From Apus apus (lineage: Eukaryota > Chordata > Aves > Apodiformes > Apodidae), in contig NC_067285.1 of assembly GCF_020740795.1 (NCBI RefSeq), positions 16,174,001-16,238,000 on the forward strand: a stretch of 64,000 nt of DNA, given 5' to 3'. A model generated the notes under the pieces. It saw nothing but the letters and a program-made list of their open reading frames with translations. It was not told the DNA's origin and did no database searches. The position numbers and the translations under genes were made by a program. Within the stretch, counting starts at the first letter, position 1, and every line of letters starts with the position of its first letter. This document shows positions 22,680-37,200 of this stretch, piece after piece.

Positions 22680-25600
22680 CAAGGTTGTCTACAGCATTTT
22701 TTTAAGCACCAAGTAAAGCAGTAATAACAAAATGTACACTGTTCTTTCTAGTCCCCATTACAATAATATGTTAGAACTTTTAGCACAAGCATATATATTT
22801 GTGAGGTTTACAGTACACATTTTATTCTTTCCCTGTTGTTAAATGGTATGTAATAAGTTTCTATAACTTCAAAAACCAAGATGCATTCTGACAAAGGAAA
22901 GCATTTGCTACTAAACGTAAAAAAAACACCCAAAACCCAACTTCTAACTGAACATGATTATGATTAAAACTAACTATATAGAAAGTAATTCCGGGTTTTA
23001 AAATTTCTCAGTGCAGCCAAGGATGTGGGCTTCTGGCAGTCCTAGCAAAAGAAGGGAGACTGAAGGAAGACTTACAGGTATTAAAGCAAACTTGAGATTC
23101 AGTATATAATGATTCTATTCATCAGTGCAAGTCAGTTAAATTGTTATCATCCCACCTATTAGCTAGTATATGTATTCTAGAACTGTTTGGATAAATGAAA
23201 GCTTTCATAGAACTAACCTATCAAAGCTCCAGAGTATGCATTTTCCATATTTTATGAATCATTTAAAAGACCATTCTAAGACTTTGTAGGATTTTTTTCA
23301 TCCTAATCAGTCATTAATTACTAGGAGATTTAAAGCCATCACAATGCCAATTTATAGTTTGTTCCACAGATAACGTATACTTAGAATCTTACAAAAAATA
23401 TTAATAACATATTAGGTTATTTCTTGTGGTACTGAAAAGATGTGTTACAATCTTGCTACGTTTTGCAACCAAAAAGCTTTAATTTCATAGTTTCCATCCC
23501 TTATCTAAATGATTGTTGTTGATCCCTTCAAACTGAAATATTCTAGTCTATTTCCTTATTATGTGAGAGATAATTAACAGTAAATTTGTTTTTAAACATT
23601 ATAATGTAACTAAAAGATACTTATTCATTATTGATTAGAGAAACTAAGTAGACCCACACAAACGAAACATTACTGGGATATGGGTGAAAATACACATCAA
23701 GAGAAAATTCTTAGCTGGGAATTTCTGAAAAATGAGTGACAGTTTGATGTACAGATTCAGTTACCAACTGCAAATGCATGTATAGCATCTGGATACAGTA
23801 TCTGGTAACTGTGGGGGAAATTACAGCCATAACTGCAACTTGGAAAGATTATTTAAGAAAAAACTTATTGTTACATATCTTAATCAATAACGGCTCTCTA
23901 GTTAAAACCTTTTAATATATAAAAGATGCTCTACTGTATGTGCAATGCTTGTAATTTAAATTAAACATTTTACAATTACCCTTTTTGGACTCAATCAGCT
24001 ACCTGGTAACCAAGCTCTTGTCAAGATTTTCTCCCTAAACACCTTTTTCTATGCACCTTCAGGTATCTAGGTATCTTTATTTTATGTGAAAAAAACAAAG
24101 AAAGTAAAAGTGTTTCTTAGAAAATTTTTAGAAACTTTCATAAAATTAGAAACAGTTGAACAGAAAATTATTGCATGTGTATTGACACACTGGCACAATT
24201 ATACTAGGGAAGTTCCAATACTTGAGCTCACAAGACTGGGTATGTTTAAGATTTACCCTCCATTCAGTTTGACCTCCAGATTTATTAGTGGAACTCCACA
24301 GCAGAAGAGAAGGGCAGACTTTGCCTCTGCCTTTTGTCAGCACAATGTCATGTTAGATTTTGCCAAATGGTGTTCTGCTTTAGCAGGTCAGGTATATATT
24401 CATGTTTGCACTCCAACTACCTATCAACTATGTTACTTAGAGAAGACCTTTCTGGTTGTTTTCTTTTTTAAAAAAACAGTAACCACAGTTATGTTTTGCT
24501 AAGTATTGCAGTATGTTTAGATGTGTAGATTTTGCAGGAGAGTAAACGAAATGTCACTCTAGATCTCCAGCGATTAAGAAATTCTACAGAAAAGTCACAG
24601 AGACCCAATTTCCAGGGAAGGTGCATGTATTTTGGAGAGTGGTTCTACGCTTCTGGCCTTGCACTGTATCTCAGTGCTCATATCTTATCTTAGTGCTTGT
24701 TCACCATGGCACAGGAAGGACAATCCCCAAGGACTTGGATATTCTTGCCCTTCTAAGAGAGATTATGAATACCAAGAAGACTGTCTTCATTGACAGACAA
24801 AGGAGTGGGTTTCTAGCCATGTATCCAAGACACAGTTGAATGACAGATGTGAAAATACTATAAGAACCTACCAAGAAACAGATTCTCTACTAGTAGAAAG
24901 ATCCCTATCAGGCTTCTACACCTGGCTCAGATTATGTGCTTTAGAGGGATCCTCACTCAACACACAGATTGTTGAAAGTCTGCTTTGACAATCTCTTGTA
25001 AAGTCTCCTAAGACTTAGGAGATCAAGTTGGTAAAAAAAGTAGTAAGCATTCAGTGCTACACCTAGGAGAGTCCACAAAGGCTGAGATACATCAAGATTT
25101 TCTTCCATTGTGAGAACACAAAAGTAGCTTGGAGGCATTTCCATCACCACTTTCTCTTTAAGAATGCTGCCTGGTTTGTTTGTTTCCATAAGCCATTCCC
25201 TGTTTATATACTCCTGTTTATATTTATGTTAGTGAATACATTGTTCTATATTTAAGAGGAAACCATTCTGTCTCCCTGCTGATTTAACATTCTAACATTC
25301 TCCCCATTGATGAAGCAGTCAGCATTCTGGAGGGATAAATATGTATCCCTACATTCCCTTGCAATACAGCCCCATGAAGGGATTCCAGAATAATTTTTCC
25401 AGAGTTAGTACAAATACAATTTTTTCCCCCATATCAACACAAAATAGGTATCAGAAATGATGTACACTTCCCATGGAAAAGAAAGTAAAAACACTGTTTA
25501 GCTTTCTTACATACTTGCAGTGAGACTATAAAACGTAGATTTAAAGCAGTGCTTTCTTCTGCAACCTCTTACAAATTGTTCTCTTTCCTTTGAAAAAGGT

Positions 25601-27912
25601 GCAGGACAACTCTAAATAGATCAAAGTCCTTCATACGTCAAAAGAATAATTATAGCACAAATTACAGCTGTCTCAAATGCAAGTGTATGTTGAAAAAATC
25701 AGGATTAAAGGCATCAACTTCCACAAGTATTTAATTTTACTTCACATACAATTGCAGTGACTGCACTGACAAACTGAAAAAAAATAGTATTGCTTAAAGA
25801 AGAATCTAGTAAGAGAAAACAGAATGCAAAATAATAGGACAGGTAGGTTGTTCTTAATAATCTGTCCATTATTTAGAAAAAGAAAACCAAGGAATATTTA
25901 GTGGAACTGAAAGGCAATGTATTTAAATACAAAATTAATGAGAACAAATTATCACAGCTTTCAATCACAGCAAGAACTTAGCAGGATTTTTCAAGAGATT
26001 AAGCATTTACATAGCTAGTGGAATCATTGAGGATTTAAGCCAAATACTAATAGAGGTAAGGAAGAAATATCTCTTTATGCAAATTAGTCAATAAGTGTCC
26101 ATGACAGGATTTCCTGAACTATCCATTTAGCAGATCTGACTAAATGCAGAAAGCAGAGGACTTTACTAGACTTGATACAGTACAACAGTTACTTTTCAAT
26201 ACATTTTTGTGGTATAATAGATGTATATTTGATTCTACTAAGCACTTCATATGCTGTCTCCTTTCCTTAAGCACAGAAGTAAACATGTGCAAGCATTCAT
26301 TGAATTAAAGACTTGCTTTTAAAACAGTCATTCCCAAAAGCACTCATGCTTTTTTCCCAAAAATAGAGAAAATATTTACATAAGAGTACTGCATGTTCTT
26401 ATTTCCCACAGTAAAACTGATGCAACACTATGTATAAAAGTATAAGGAATAAACTGTTTACCACAAATTCTGTCCCCACTCTGTAATACTGTTTCTCTTC
26501 TAGATACAAAACAATTAGTGTGTTTTTAAGACAATGCCTTTCTTCCTCTGCCCCACATGCTTCCTCTAGAACTCTTTCAGGAAAGAGTTGCCAAAGTTTG
26601 CATAATTCAGCTTGAAAACTCCCCTGGAAGGGTATTATTTAGTTATTTCCATACATAGGTTTGACTATCATAGCAAATCATATAGTCTGTATTAAACTAG
26701 CAATTAAAGATTTTACTTTATTTTGGTTTTATTGTTTTATTGTTATTATTGCTTTTATTTTTTATGTCCTCTAAATATCAACGTAATTTGATTCATAAGG
26801 ATTTACAGATACAAGTCAAGAAAAAAGCAAGTACAAAAATTAAAATACGTGTAAATAGAGTACACGCATAATAAATAACAGTGAATGACCCATATTTTAA
26901 AACCATCTACAGGAATTATGATAAAAATTACACTCTACTGGATTAGATTCCATAGCCACTATCAGCAAGTTACCAATTACAGTGGTAAACTGTGAGTCAA
27001 AGACTAATTTCACAAGTTCTGTATTTTTTACTGGATGCTAAAAGTAAATTCATACTTACTTAAGATAAACATCAGGTAGCTTTTATACCAGATCGAGCAC
27101 CTTTAATACAGGTCATTACTAAAACTCTTCTTCCTTCATTGTTTAAATCACAAGTTATTATTTATTCTGTTTGGGAATTGTGCTTTACATTTACCTTAAA
27201 AATACATGCTCTTTGAAGAACAGTTTCTTTTTAGTCTCTTCTAAACTAGAACATACAAATTACTTTGATTTGTAACTTCAAAGCCTGACTACAGACGAAA
27301 ATCATGTAGGTAAATAATATTGTGTGCTCCAAGGCAATGATCTACCCCATTCTGCAATTCTTAATGAATAAACATAACAACTAAACTGATACTTGAATTA
27401 CATTATTTTTAACTATTTTTGGTGGATGACAGTTGATGTTTGATTGTTGCAGTGATGCTTACAAATTTTATTATTTTTAAAATTCTTTCCATCACACACT
27501 TCTGTAAGAAATGAATGTCTTAGTCAAGATGTATCCAAGTAAAATTTGTGGTATTGTCACATTAAATAAATAATAATTATGTATTTTTGCTCACAGGTCT
27601 GTATTACATAAAGGCACTTTAATGCAGTATAAGTATATGGTATTTATGGTATTAAATCCATTTGTATTCAAATTATATCACATGAAATAAAAGGAAATAA
27701 TAATTGTTTATATCTTCCTCTAAGGATTCTACTCACTAACTTCTGAAAAAGGACACCAATGTTTGAAGAGAAGAACAGTACTGGACTTCTCCCAAGAGGA
27801 GACATCCTGTGACAAATTCTCTTGGGAACCAGTCTTTTGCTAGTCTTCTAGTCTCAGAGAAGTAGAGGAGAAATTTTGGAATGATGCACTCATACATTAA
27901 AATATAGGGAAC
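22680..27912. other. Intergenic sequence, no gene recognised
   Basis: Five kilobases of AT-rich DNA. The longest ORF (24086-24502, plus, 138 codons) is Lys/Phe-rich with no recognised domain. A 78-codon minus ORF (24953-25189) contains a perfect 9-base inverted repeat at 25004-25022. No splice-linked exon set could be built. Confidence 0.5.
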
Positions 27913-27914
27913 TT

Positions 27915-28006
27915 GTAAAATGAAATAGACTGGGCAGCATTAGGCTTACAGTTGGACTTGCAATCTTTTCCAACCTAAATGATTTTATTATTCTATTCTA
28001 TGATGT
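27915..28006 (+). mobile_element. CR1 LINE 3' tail, plus orientation
   Basis: A short piece resembling the CR1 3' end: 'ttggacttgcaatcttttcc', then 'aacctaaatgatttta' and a closing 'attctattctatgat'. It is strongly diverged and 5'-truncated. Confidence 0.6.
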
Positions 28007-28009
28007 TAA

Positions 28010-31000
28010 GACCTCTGGTATTCTGCAATTCACTTTCCATTATCCTATTCAAATTGTCAAAGGTAATTTAAATAAGAGGAATCTGTAAAATAGCCAATTA
28101 AAAATTTTATTGCAAGCACAGCTATATTCTAAATACCCCTTAATTCATTGCCTTCCCCTGAACGTCCTACTGTGTATGTTCTCATGGTAGGCATCAGCTA
28201 TAGCTGAATGCAGTCTGGAGCTTGAACAGAATAACCCAATTATTGTGACTGAAATTTCTGTTCTTCTCTGAACTCTTTGTCTTGCTCAGACAAACTTCCT
28301 TTCAGTTCCTCCTTCAGGCCTTCATGCTCTCCTCATCATGAGGGAAATACGCCTCCACCTTTTATTGTAGTCACAAATCAGACAAAAGAAGTGCTTCCTT
28401 ACAAGATTTCAGGAAAAGGCTATTTGGGAATCATGGTAGCAAAGTTGAGGGCTGTCTTTAAATCAGCTCTAAGACATACAGAGACACAGAGTACTCAGAA
28501 ACAGTAATACTGCAGCTGTTTTAATGTATAATTCTGGACACTGTAGAATATCATCACTCTGAAAATTTAAAAACCTTACCACCTTGCTTTTATAATAACC
28601 ACTCCTCCTACAGAGTATTGTGAATACCACAGGAATATTTTATATTTATTTTATATTTATTTTATATTATTTGCAGTTGCTGCAGAGGAGCTGAGAACAG
28701 AATTTTATCTGATCCAAGGCAGTTCTTTCTCACATGAATGGCCACTGAAACACTTATGACATGTCTTATCAAAATGCAAAGATGACGTAATTGAGAATAC
28801 AAAGCTTAAAATATTTGTTGGCAGACAGAACAGTAACAACTAACCATGCTGCAGGTACAGATAAAAGAACCTGTTCCTCATATGCTACCTGGGATTTAGC
28901 TGGTTTTCTTAGCACAAGATGTAGACTAGTGTTGATGCAGTCACAGAATTTTCAAAGCCCATGGAGGTCAGATACATCATTTTCATCCAGCATTGCACTC
29001 TGAACTAATAAACATTACTGGATGCAAGACAGTGCTGTGCAGATCAAAGACTCAACAGTCTTAATCTCAGAGTTCACCTTTTCAAACTGACACAAAAATT
29101 ACCTCAAGAAAAAAAATTAAAATAAAAATAATAAAAAAACCACAACACAAACCAAATAAAAAACCCCCATGAACAGCAAAATAACTCTTCCAAATTATGG
29201 CTGCAGTATCCTAGAGGAAATAAAATTAAGTTTGTCTGAGCAACACAAAGAGTTCAGAGAACAGAAAGTTCAGTCACAATATGTGGATTATTCTATTCAA
29301 GCTCTAGACTGTGCACTCAGCCATAGCTGAAGGGTTCTCACAGTGTTGTGAACATTTTCTCATCTCATCAGCTCTCCATCTTCCTTGAGCATCACAGAAA
29401 GAGAAGCTGTCTACTTTGGATCAAAACATCTGAAAAGTTTCCTCTGATGGCAGATTTTTAACTAAGTGAAGAACAGTAACATGGCAGTATAGGAAAAGGT
29501 TGTTGTCAAGACAGAAAACATCAAGACAGAAGTCTTGACAAGGGGTCTAGAGCTCAAAGACGAGAATGAAGATAAAAACTTTAAAATGTTATACAGGCAG
29601 AGAGGTTAGGTTCTAGTTACACAGGTAAAGCAACACTTTCCTTCATTATGATACTAGTGTTGTTCTGCCACCTACTGATACCTTTCAACTCCTTTTACCT
29701 GGCAGCTCACTCATAAGATATTCAATGGATGAGCAGGTGACTCAGCTATAATCTTCTGCCATCTGCACATGCAATTACAGATTTCTATGAAACAATTACA
29801 GTTTTTAAAATCTACAACTCTTCAAGCAAGCATCAAATTAATAGCCCTGTGCACAGCTGTAACAGACAGTGCAGCACACATGGGGATGCATATGCTTACA
29901 AGGTCTAACATAAATATATAATGCCTATAAAGATAATAACTGGCAGTAGTTACTCAGAAAATAATTTTTTCAAAGGTCACCATGCTACAAAGAGGTTGAG
30001 AATTGAGATATAGATAACTCATATTATCAATATATTTTAGGTCTGCTGTTTATATCTTATTATCAGTATTTATGTCAGTTGTTTATACCAATCATTATCA
30101 CAGGCTTGATTTCCTTTTAAGTTCATTCTATTACTTGGAAATCCTCAAAATTTTTTTCTGGCCCTAAGGGCAACAATAAACAAAAACAAACACTGGCAGG
30201 AAACTAGAGATAATATCCATAAAAATGGAACTCCCAGAATACACCCATTCTCAGCATTAGAGAGTTTAAGAACCAGGAGTTTCATTGCTAATCCTGGCAT
30301 AAAAAAGCAGAATTGTATGAATATACTTATTCTCCAAAAAATCCTAATTTATTATTTTAATCAATAGGAAAGCTTCAGAAAGTGCTGCAAAAAAAATTTA
30401 CAAGAAAACTTGCAGTCTAGAGACAGACTGAAGAAAGTCAGTTGAATATTATAAATACAAAGAGTGTTACCAGCAGCCCATCACTGTCTGCACAAGGACA
30501 AATCTATTATGGAGTCAGAAACCAGCAGACATGGGCTGAAGTATAAGACATCTTAATAAATTCAAACTGGATGTACATGGCAGAAATAAAATATTGTGAA
30601 TAATTATTTAGGACAAATATTCTAGCATTGTGATAGATATTCCATCCTGATACCCAATTCTTACAATGACTGAGAGAGGCCTTTTAATGAAAGAAAAGAC
30701 AAAAGTTCGTATCACTTGGCTTGTTAAATAAAGTCAACCCAGAATTTCAACAGCAAAAGTAATTCAGAGAATGTCAGGTTTCTTAGGAAATTTCAAACTG
30801 TTGCTGAAAAGTTGAACACTTCAGAGAATCCAGAATTTTTCCAAATCCAGAAAATTTTAAATGGAATAATGCTTGTACTTTTTTAGTGATTGCCATTGCC
30901 TTTGCTGACTCGCTTCTGCCTTAGAACTTGATCACTCATAATAAATTATGGCAGCTCAGTGTGAGGGCTCACAATATATACAATCCCATCCATAAAGAAT

Positions 31001-32555
31001 GTCTGAGAAGTCTTCCAGTATACAAAAATCAGTATGTTAGGGGCAGTATCTAATGAAAATGTTTTCAACTACATCTTAAAGTTTTTCTCCAGAGCTTCAC
31101 TTTGAGGATATTTAACTAAGAAACACTAAGCAACTCTAAGCCATCATACAAACATTTCCCACAGTTCTGAACATGAAATCCCAATAGATGAGGATCCTGA
31201 TAAACCTTAAAAATATACTATTCATTACCACCTACATCAAGGAGAATTTATCAGCTGAGAAACAGGTGCTACAGGAAAGCACTTCTTTCAAGCACTTCCT
31301 TCATCAGCTACCCATGATAAAGCATGCATGAGTTTGCCTGACATCAAAGGACATAGTTTCTCTTTTTCATCTGGAGATACATCTATGTCAAAATTTCTTG
31401 ACAAAAGAGAAAAAGCCATTCAGTAAAATTGTGCATTTATGTATATATTTTTAAAATATATTTTAAAGGACACCCTCTCCCCTTGGCCCCAAATGAAGTA
31501 AAACTTCCACTTAGTTTTAATTTAACATAGCAGATACATGGCTTTCAAACAAGATTTATGCTTCACTACCTTATAGGCACAGAACCTCACCCCTGCATTT
31601 TAGCATTTGAATGGCTGATAAGCACGTGCTTACATATTTTCCTAGAGGATGCTTTCTTGAATTTAGGGTTAATGGAGGGGAAAAAATTCTCTAAAACCTT
31701 CAGAAAACAAGTAATTCACAAATACTTAAAAAGAACAGGTAAAGATCAGTATTGGCAGCCTGCCAGATCAGAGTTCAAGGAGGAATTTTTTTTCTTTCTT
31801 TTTGGTAGGAAAAAGACGTATCCCTTTGGTGTCTCTTCAGGATCAAGAGACTGTTGTTCAGAACCCAACCCAGATTCCATCTGCTTCTTTGAAGCTATTG
31901 CCTACTATAGCTGTAAAAATCTTCCTACAGAAATGGTAACCGAAGTCTTGAGCACTTCTACTACAAAGCATGTTATTTCACTTCAAATAATCATCTTTAA
32001 AACTTTAAGGAAAAAAAAACCAAAACTATCTCCATAGTCCTTACAAGTTTTTGTAAGAATCCTAGGAAAAAAAGAAGAGTCTTAACAACCATGGACTACT
32101 AGGGAAGTGTGTGAGGCAAGGGATATAACTTGGACCTAAATCTGTTATAAAAATCGTGAAACAACTTATCATAGATGAAAGCTTTCATAAAAACATCGTG
32201 CTGGAGGACATCCCTAGGTCATTAAGTCAAATAACTTGTTTTCATAAGCAAATATGCCACATAAACCCTTCAATCAAATTGCTCTCAAACATTAGTCTGA
32301 CATGGTTTAAAGCTCACAAGTCAAGTCTGTGAACTTAAACACATTCACAGACATTTCTTCTTACACCAATGCTGTCTTTCAGTTTAAATCAGTCTTTCCT
32401 TTTTCTGGGTTTCTCTTCCTGTTCCACTTAAATCAAGTAATTATGGAAGTGCTGCATAGCTGTTCCCTCCATCACGTCCACAAGCATGTGCTTCAATAAA
32501 CAATGCTAAAGATGGGAAGGGGAAGGTTCAGCCACCTCAACCTCTCCTGACCACA
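28010..32555. other. Intergenic sequence, no gene recognised
   Basis: AT-rich DNA with simple repeats (a repeated tttatattta unit at 28637-28671 and an A-rich tract at 29105-29165). The 159-codon plus ORF at 31558-32037 has no recognised domain and a low-complexity phenylalanine run, so it is not called as a gene. Confidence 0.5.
28637..28671. repeat. Short AT tandem repeat
   Basis: Roughly three and a half copies of a ten-base unit, ttttatattt. Confidence 0.7.
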
Positions 32556-32559
32556 GCTG

Positions 32560-34288
32560 CTCCCAGATTTTAGATTCTGCTCAGAGGAGTTGTCGTTCTC
32601 ACAACCAGCAATTCCTTCTTGTCAAAAAAAGTGCACATTGCTGGCTCATGTTGAGCTTCCCATCCACCACCACTCCCAAGTCCTCCTCCAGACTTTTCGA
32701 TCCATTCTCCACCCAGCCTGTATTTGTGCTTGGGATTGCCCCAACCCAGGTGCAGGACCTTGCACTTAGCCTGGTTGAACTTCATGCAGTTTGCACAAGC
32801 CTACTTCTCAAGCCTGTAAAGGTCCCTCTGGATGGCCTCCCTTCCCTCCAGTGTGTCAACCTCACCACACACTTTGGTGTTGTCAGAAAACTTGCTGAGG
32901 GTGCCCTCAATGCCACTGTCCATGTCACTGACAAAGATGTTAAACAGCACTGGTCCAAGTACAGAACCTTGGGGAACACCACTCGTCACAGGTCGCCATC
33001 TGGACATTAAGCCATTGATCACCACTCTTTGGTTGCAACCATCCAGCCAGTTCCTTACCCAATGAGTGGTCCATCCATCAAATCTGTACCATTCCGGTTT
33101 TGATACAAGGATGTCGTGCGGGACAATACTGAAGGCTTTGCACAGGTCCAGGTAGATGACGTCGGTTGCTCTTCCTTTGTCCACCAATGCCATGACCCCA
33201 TTATAAAACGCCACCAAATGAGTCAGGCAGGACTTGCCCTTGGTGAAGCCATGTTGGCTGTCACCAATCATCCCTTTGTTTTCCATGTACCTTAGCAGAG
33301 CCTTCAGGAGGATCTGCTCCATGATCTTGCTGGGCGTAGAGGTGAGACTGACTGGTCTGTAGGTCCCTGGGTCTTCCTTTTTTCCATTCTTGAAAATGGT
33401 AGTTATGTTTCGCTTTCTCCAGTCATTGGGGATTTCTCCAGACTGCTAAGACTTTTCAAATGTGATGGACAGAGGCTTTGCAACTTCATCAGCCATTTCC
33501 TTTAGAAGCCATAGACGAATCCTGTCAGGTCCCATAGACTTGTGCACCTTCAGGTCCTTCAGATTGTCACAAACCTGCTCTTCTCCTGCAGTGAGATCTT
33601 CCTTTTCACAGTCCATGCCTTCATCTTCTCCAACTTGGATGGTGTGACCAGAGTCTTTGCCCGTGAAGACTAAGGCAAAGTAGTCATTGAGTACCTCAGC
33701 CTTATCTACATCCTGCATGGCCAGGTTTCCAGTTTCTTTCTGAAGCAGGCCCAGTTTCCCTCATCTTCCTCTTATTGCTGACATACCTGTAGAAACCTTT
33801 CTTGTTATTCTTAACATCCCTGGCCAGGTCAAAATCTGTCTGTGCTTTACCCTTCTTTACCCAATCCCTTGCTTCTCTGACAGCTTGTCTCTACTCTCCC
33901 CAGGATATCTGGCCCTGTATACCTTGTTTTTACATTTAACTGTGTCCAGAAGCTCTTTGCTCATCCATACAGGCTCCATGGCTCTCTTGCCTGCCTTATT
34001 CTTTGTCAGGACAAATAGCTCCTGGGGATGGAGGAAGTGATCCTTGAATATGAACCAGCTTTCCTGGGCTCTCCTTTCCCTCCAGGGCTTTGTCCTACAG
34101 TACTCTACCAAGCAGATCCTTGAAGAGACCAAAATCTGCTCTCTTGAAGTCAAGGGTAGTAAGCTTGCTTTGTTCCTTCCTTGCTGCCCTAAGTACCCTG
34201 AATTCTACCATGTCATGCTCACTAAAGCCTACTCTCCCATTAAGTCATACATCATCAACCAGCCCACTGGGCTTCAGAAAGATCTCTG
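32560..34288 (-). mobile_element. CR1 LINE reverse-transcriptase fragment, minus orientation
   Basis: The minus strand encodes broken pieces of CR1 ORF2. At 33857-34153 is the region before the polymerase (FIFKDHF, EPVWMSKELLD). At 33446-33718 is [16 protein letters not shown], then VHKSMGPDRI. At 32801-33322 is the reverse-transcriptase core, with [44 protein letters not shown] and the YADD-box equivalent KFSDNTK. The second catalytic aspartate of that box is replaced by Asn. At 32570-32785 is [16 protein letters not shown]. Frame breaks and stops separate the pieces, so no active enzyme is encoded. The endonuclease domain is absent, and the usual CR1 3' UTR tail is also missing, so the copy is cut at both ends. 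ORFs on the plus strand across this region are shadows. Confidence 0.92.
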
Positions 34289-34289
34289 A

Positions 34290-37200
34290 AAGGATAGTCA
34301 CCTAGTAAATGCTAAGGCAGATAACATTCACAGAGTCCTGTACTACAAAGGATATTGCATTCAGTACCAGGGCTGTGAAGTTCAAAATTGGTTTAATAGG
34401 CCTAAGCTGCAGATCCTATCTTTAAACTACAACATAAGCAAACAATGCATTTGCACAACATGCCTATTAGTAACTTAATACTTTCTATGTCTCAATTTGT
34501 AGATTTCAGTTGCAGATCACAGCTAAATTCTGCCTGTCTCATCCTGGCTTTTAACATCATTATTGGGAATCGCTAAGACCTTTGGCCCACCTTGTCTGGT
34601 TACAATTTTCATAGCATTTGGGAACTTCACAACCTTACATGTGATTATCCCAGTAATATCTCATAAATTAACAAGTATATATAAATACTTCCCTCATCCA
34701 CACCTGAAGTTTCCTCTGGTCATTATATCTCAAGAATTTCTGAAACACAAAAGTACACTCAGAAATGCCAAATTTTTGGCCCTTTAAAAATTATGATAAT
34801 GTACACTACATCAATACAACTTTAAAGCAGTACTCGGTTTTATATTCTCCCCAAGCAAGTTCTACTGACCTCTATATGCATGTACTCAGAATTGCTAGAA
34901 ACAAGGTACAGAAATAAATAATTTTTAGTCTGTCTGCAACAATTGGATGTGTCACATTCAAACCACTTCAAAATAGCGTGCCTATGCAGCTCATAATCCT
35001 GCATGTATGAAGATACAAACTTAAACCAAAGAGTACCTCCACATGGGCCACTTCTGTTCATATAGTGCCTCCAGTTGCAAAGGCTGCTCCTCACAGGAGC
35101 AACTCCCTGCTCCTCACAGGTCCACCTAAAACTAAATCACATGACTAAGAGTGTCATGTTCACTATGCTCCATGGCAGCTTCCTTTGGGACATGGTAACA
35201 GACCTTGTGTCCACCCTGTTTTCCAGTCACTGTACTGACACTGTTCAGGTAGGTGCAAAGCTGTGGCTGAGCTGCTGGGGATGGAAAGGACAGCAGCACG
35301 GGTTTCTCATTTAAGGGAGTGAAAGTATTTACAGAGGTTTTGGGGAATCTCTCCTCAACAATAAGGCCTCATACACCATCTGGAGCTAGTATTACTACTG
35401 ATGAGTGAATATGAGGAAATTAAATTCAGAAACCTCTACCTTAAACCAGAGTTCACAGAGGGACTGTGAATTGCCACAGAGTTCAATGGGACTATTCAAT
35501 GTAAGCATGTAAAAATAAAAATTATGAGACTTCTAGCTGACTAGTTAAGTTTTGCTGCACAATAGCAGGAAATATGTAAATATATTTTTATTGTTCTACT
35601 TCCTGAATGTTCTGATTTACAAGTTCTTCTATATGCTGTCTACCAACACACTCAATGTCTCCAGTAAATTATGAAAAACAATTCAGGAAAAGCTTTCAAT
35701 GTTTTAAATAAAATGCAAATCCCAAATTTGTTTTCCTACACATTAACTGTTAGGCCAACTACTGTCACATTTTTATTAGTGAATATTGATAACAATACAT
35801 TAAAACGCCCGGTGTTTCTGATATTTGTGACTCAACACTCATTATTAGCTTCTAAATGAATTATTTTATGACGTAAAAATCAGGGTGAATTATTAAGGGG
35901 CTAGTAGTTCCTAGCCTAGAATTCTTGAAAACTGAAAACATTTTTACCGACTACTCCCTCTGGTGGTTACAACTCAAATCTGTGTTTCAAAGAAGACTGA
36001 AAAGCCCATTTCCCAGGGGATGGTGGAGAGATGAGGTAGGGTGTTTCTGAATTAAGACTGGCACTTCATAAAATGAAAATAAAAATAATTACTTTTTATC
36101 TGCATTGTTTCCGATTTATTACCATATTCTTTTAAAATGCACTTAAGCGCAGGCTTCTTGGTTCACAATACAGGAGGAGAGATTAATGACCAGTAAAATG
36201 CTGTCAAGAGCCTATCACATTCAAACCAGTATTTAACATTAAAATAATCAGGAATATTAGGTATCATTACACTATCATTAAAAAGAGGACACAGCTATTT
36301 TTCAGAGAGCTTTTTCCAAATATCAGTTACCTTCTGAAAATATTTGGTTTACAGCATGGCTCAGATATGAGTACTTAACCTTCCTCCCATCTAATAGTAC
36401 AATCAAACTGCATACAAACATCCCTCAAAAATGCACAGGTATTTGAAAAAATCCAAGTCAAATAATTGGATACAAGTTTTCCCTTTTCAAAAGGGACTCT
36501 GCTCTCATCAGCTACACTGATGCAAATCCACACTACTTAGTTTCTAAAATAAAACACGAGCTATTTCAGATTTATAACAGCATTGCTATTAACAAAATTT
36601 TGCATTTTGTACTTTGTAGTTTTCATTTACATCCCAATGACTCCTGTTTCATTAAAAAGAATAAAGACTCCACAACTTCAAAGAATAATTCAATTAAAAA
36701 TCTAAGTGCCCATTTGATGTTTAGTAACTACAGAGGAGATTAAAAAAAAATTAAGTTATACTAAAATAAATATGCAAAAATGAACAGGAATGAATTATCA
36801 GTTTATATTGAAAGCCAAGAGGAATAATCCAACATGAAAAGCATCAGAAACATTCTATGGAAAGTGTATTTTTATGTTTCATCAATGAAGCATCTCAAAA
36901 CTGATGCATGAAAGCACTTAAGCTAGGACAAGAGTGAAAGTCTTTGAGGAAGTAAGATACAACAGAGAAAAGAAGAACAAACTCAAAATATTTGCTTTAA
37001 ATATTTAATGTACATGCTTCATAATCCACATCAAGCGATACAGTATCAAGTAGATGTCAAAACATATTAATAAACAAATTACCACAACAAACATTACAAC
37101 AGCTTTAAAATTTGAGAACATGTTTCTAGTCCTGAAAACTGCTCTGGATGTCTGGATGGAGCAGTCTGAAAACTGCTCAAGAGTAGTGTGTGGGAATACA

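Noticed and set aside
24086..24502. 138-codon plus ORF
   Set aside because: AT-driven Lys/Phe composition, no recognised domain and no supporting signals.
25004..25022. Perfect 9-base inverted repeat with a one-base centre (tctcctaag-a-cttaggaga)
   Set aside because: Isolated and short, with too small a loop for a stable hairpin, and no regulatory context.
31558..32037. 159-codon plus ORF
   Set aside because: No recognised domain, a phenylalanine homopolymer from a T run, no CpG island or splice partners. Likely chance.
32648..34305. Plus-strand ORFs of 60-120 codons
   Set aside because: They are reverse-strand shadows of the CR1 reverse-transcriptase fragment.
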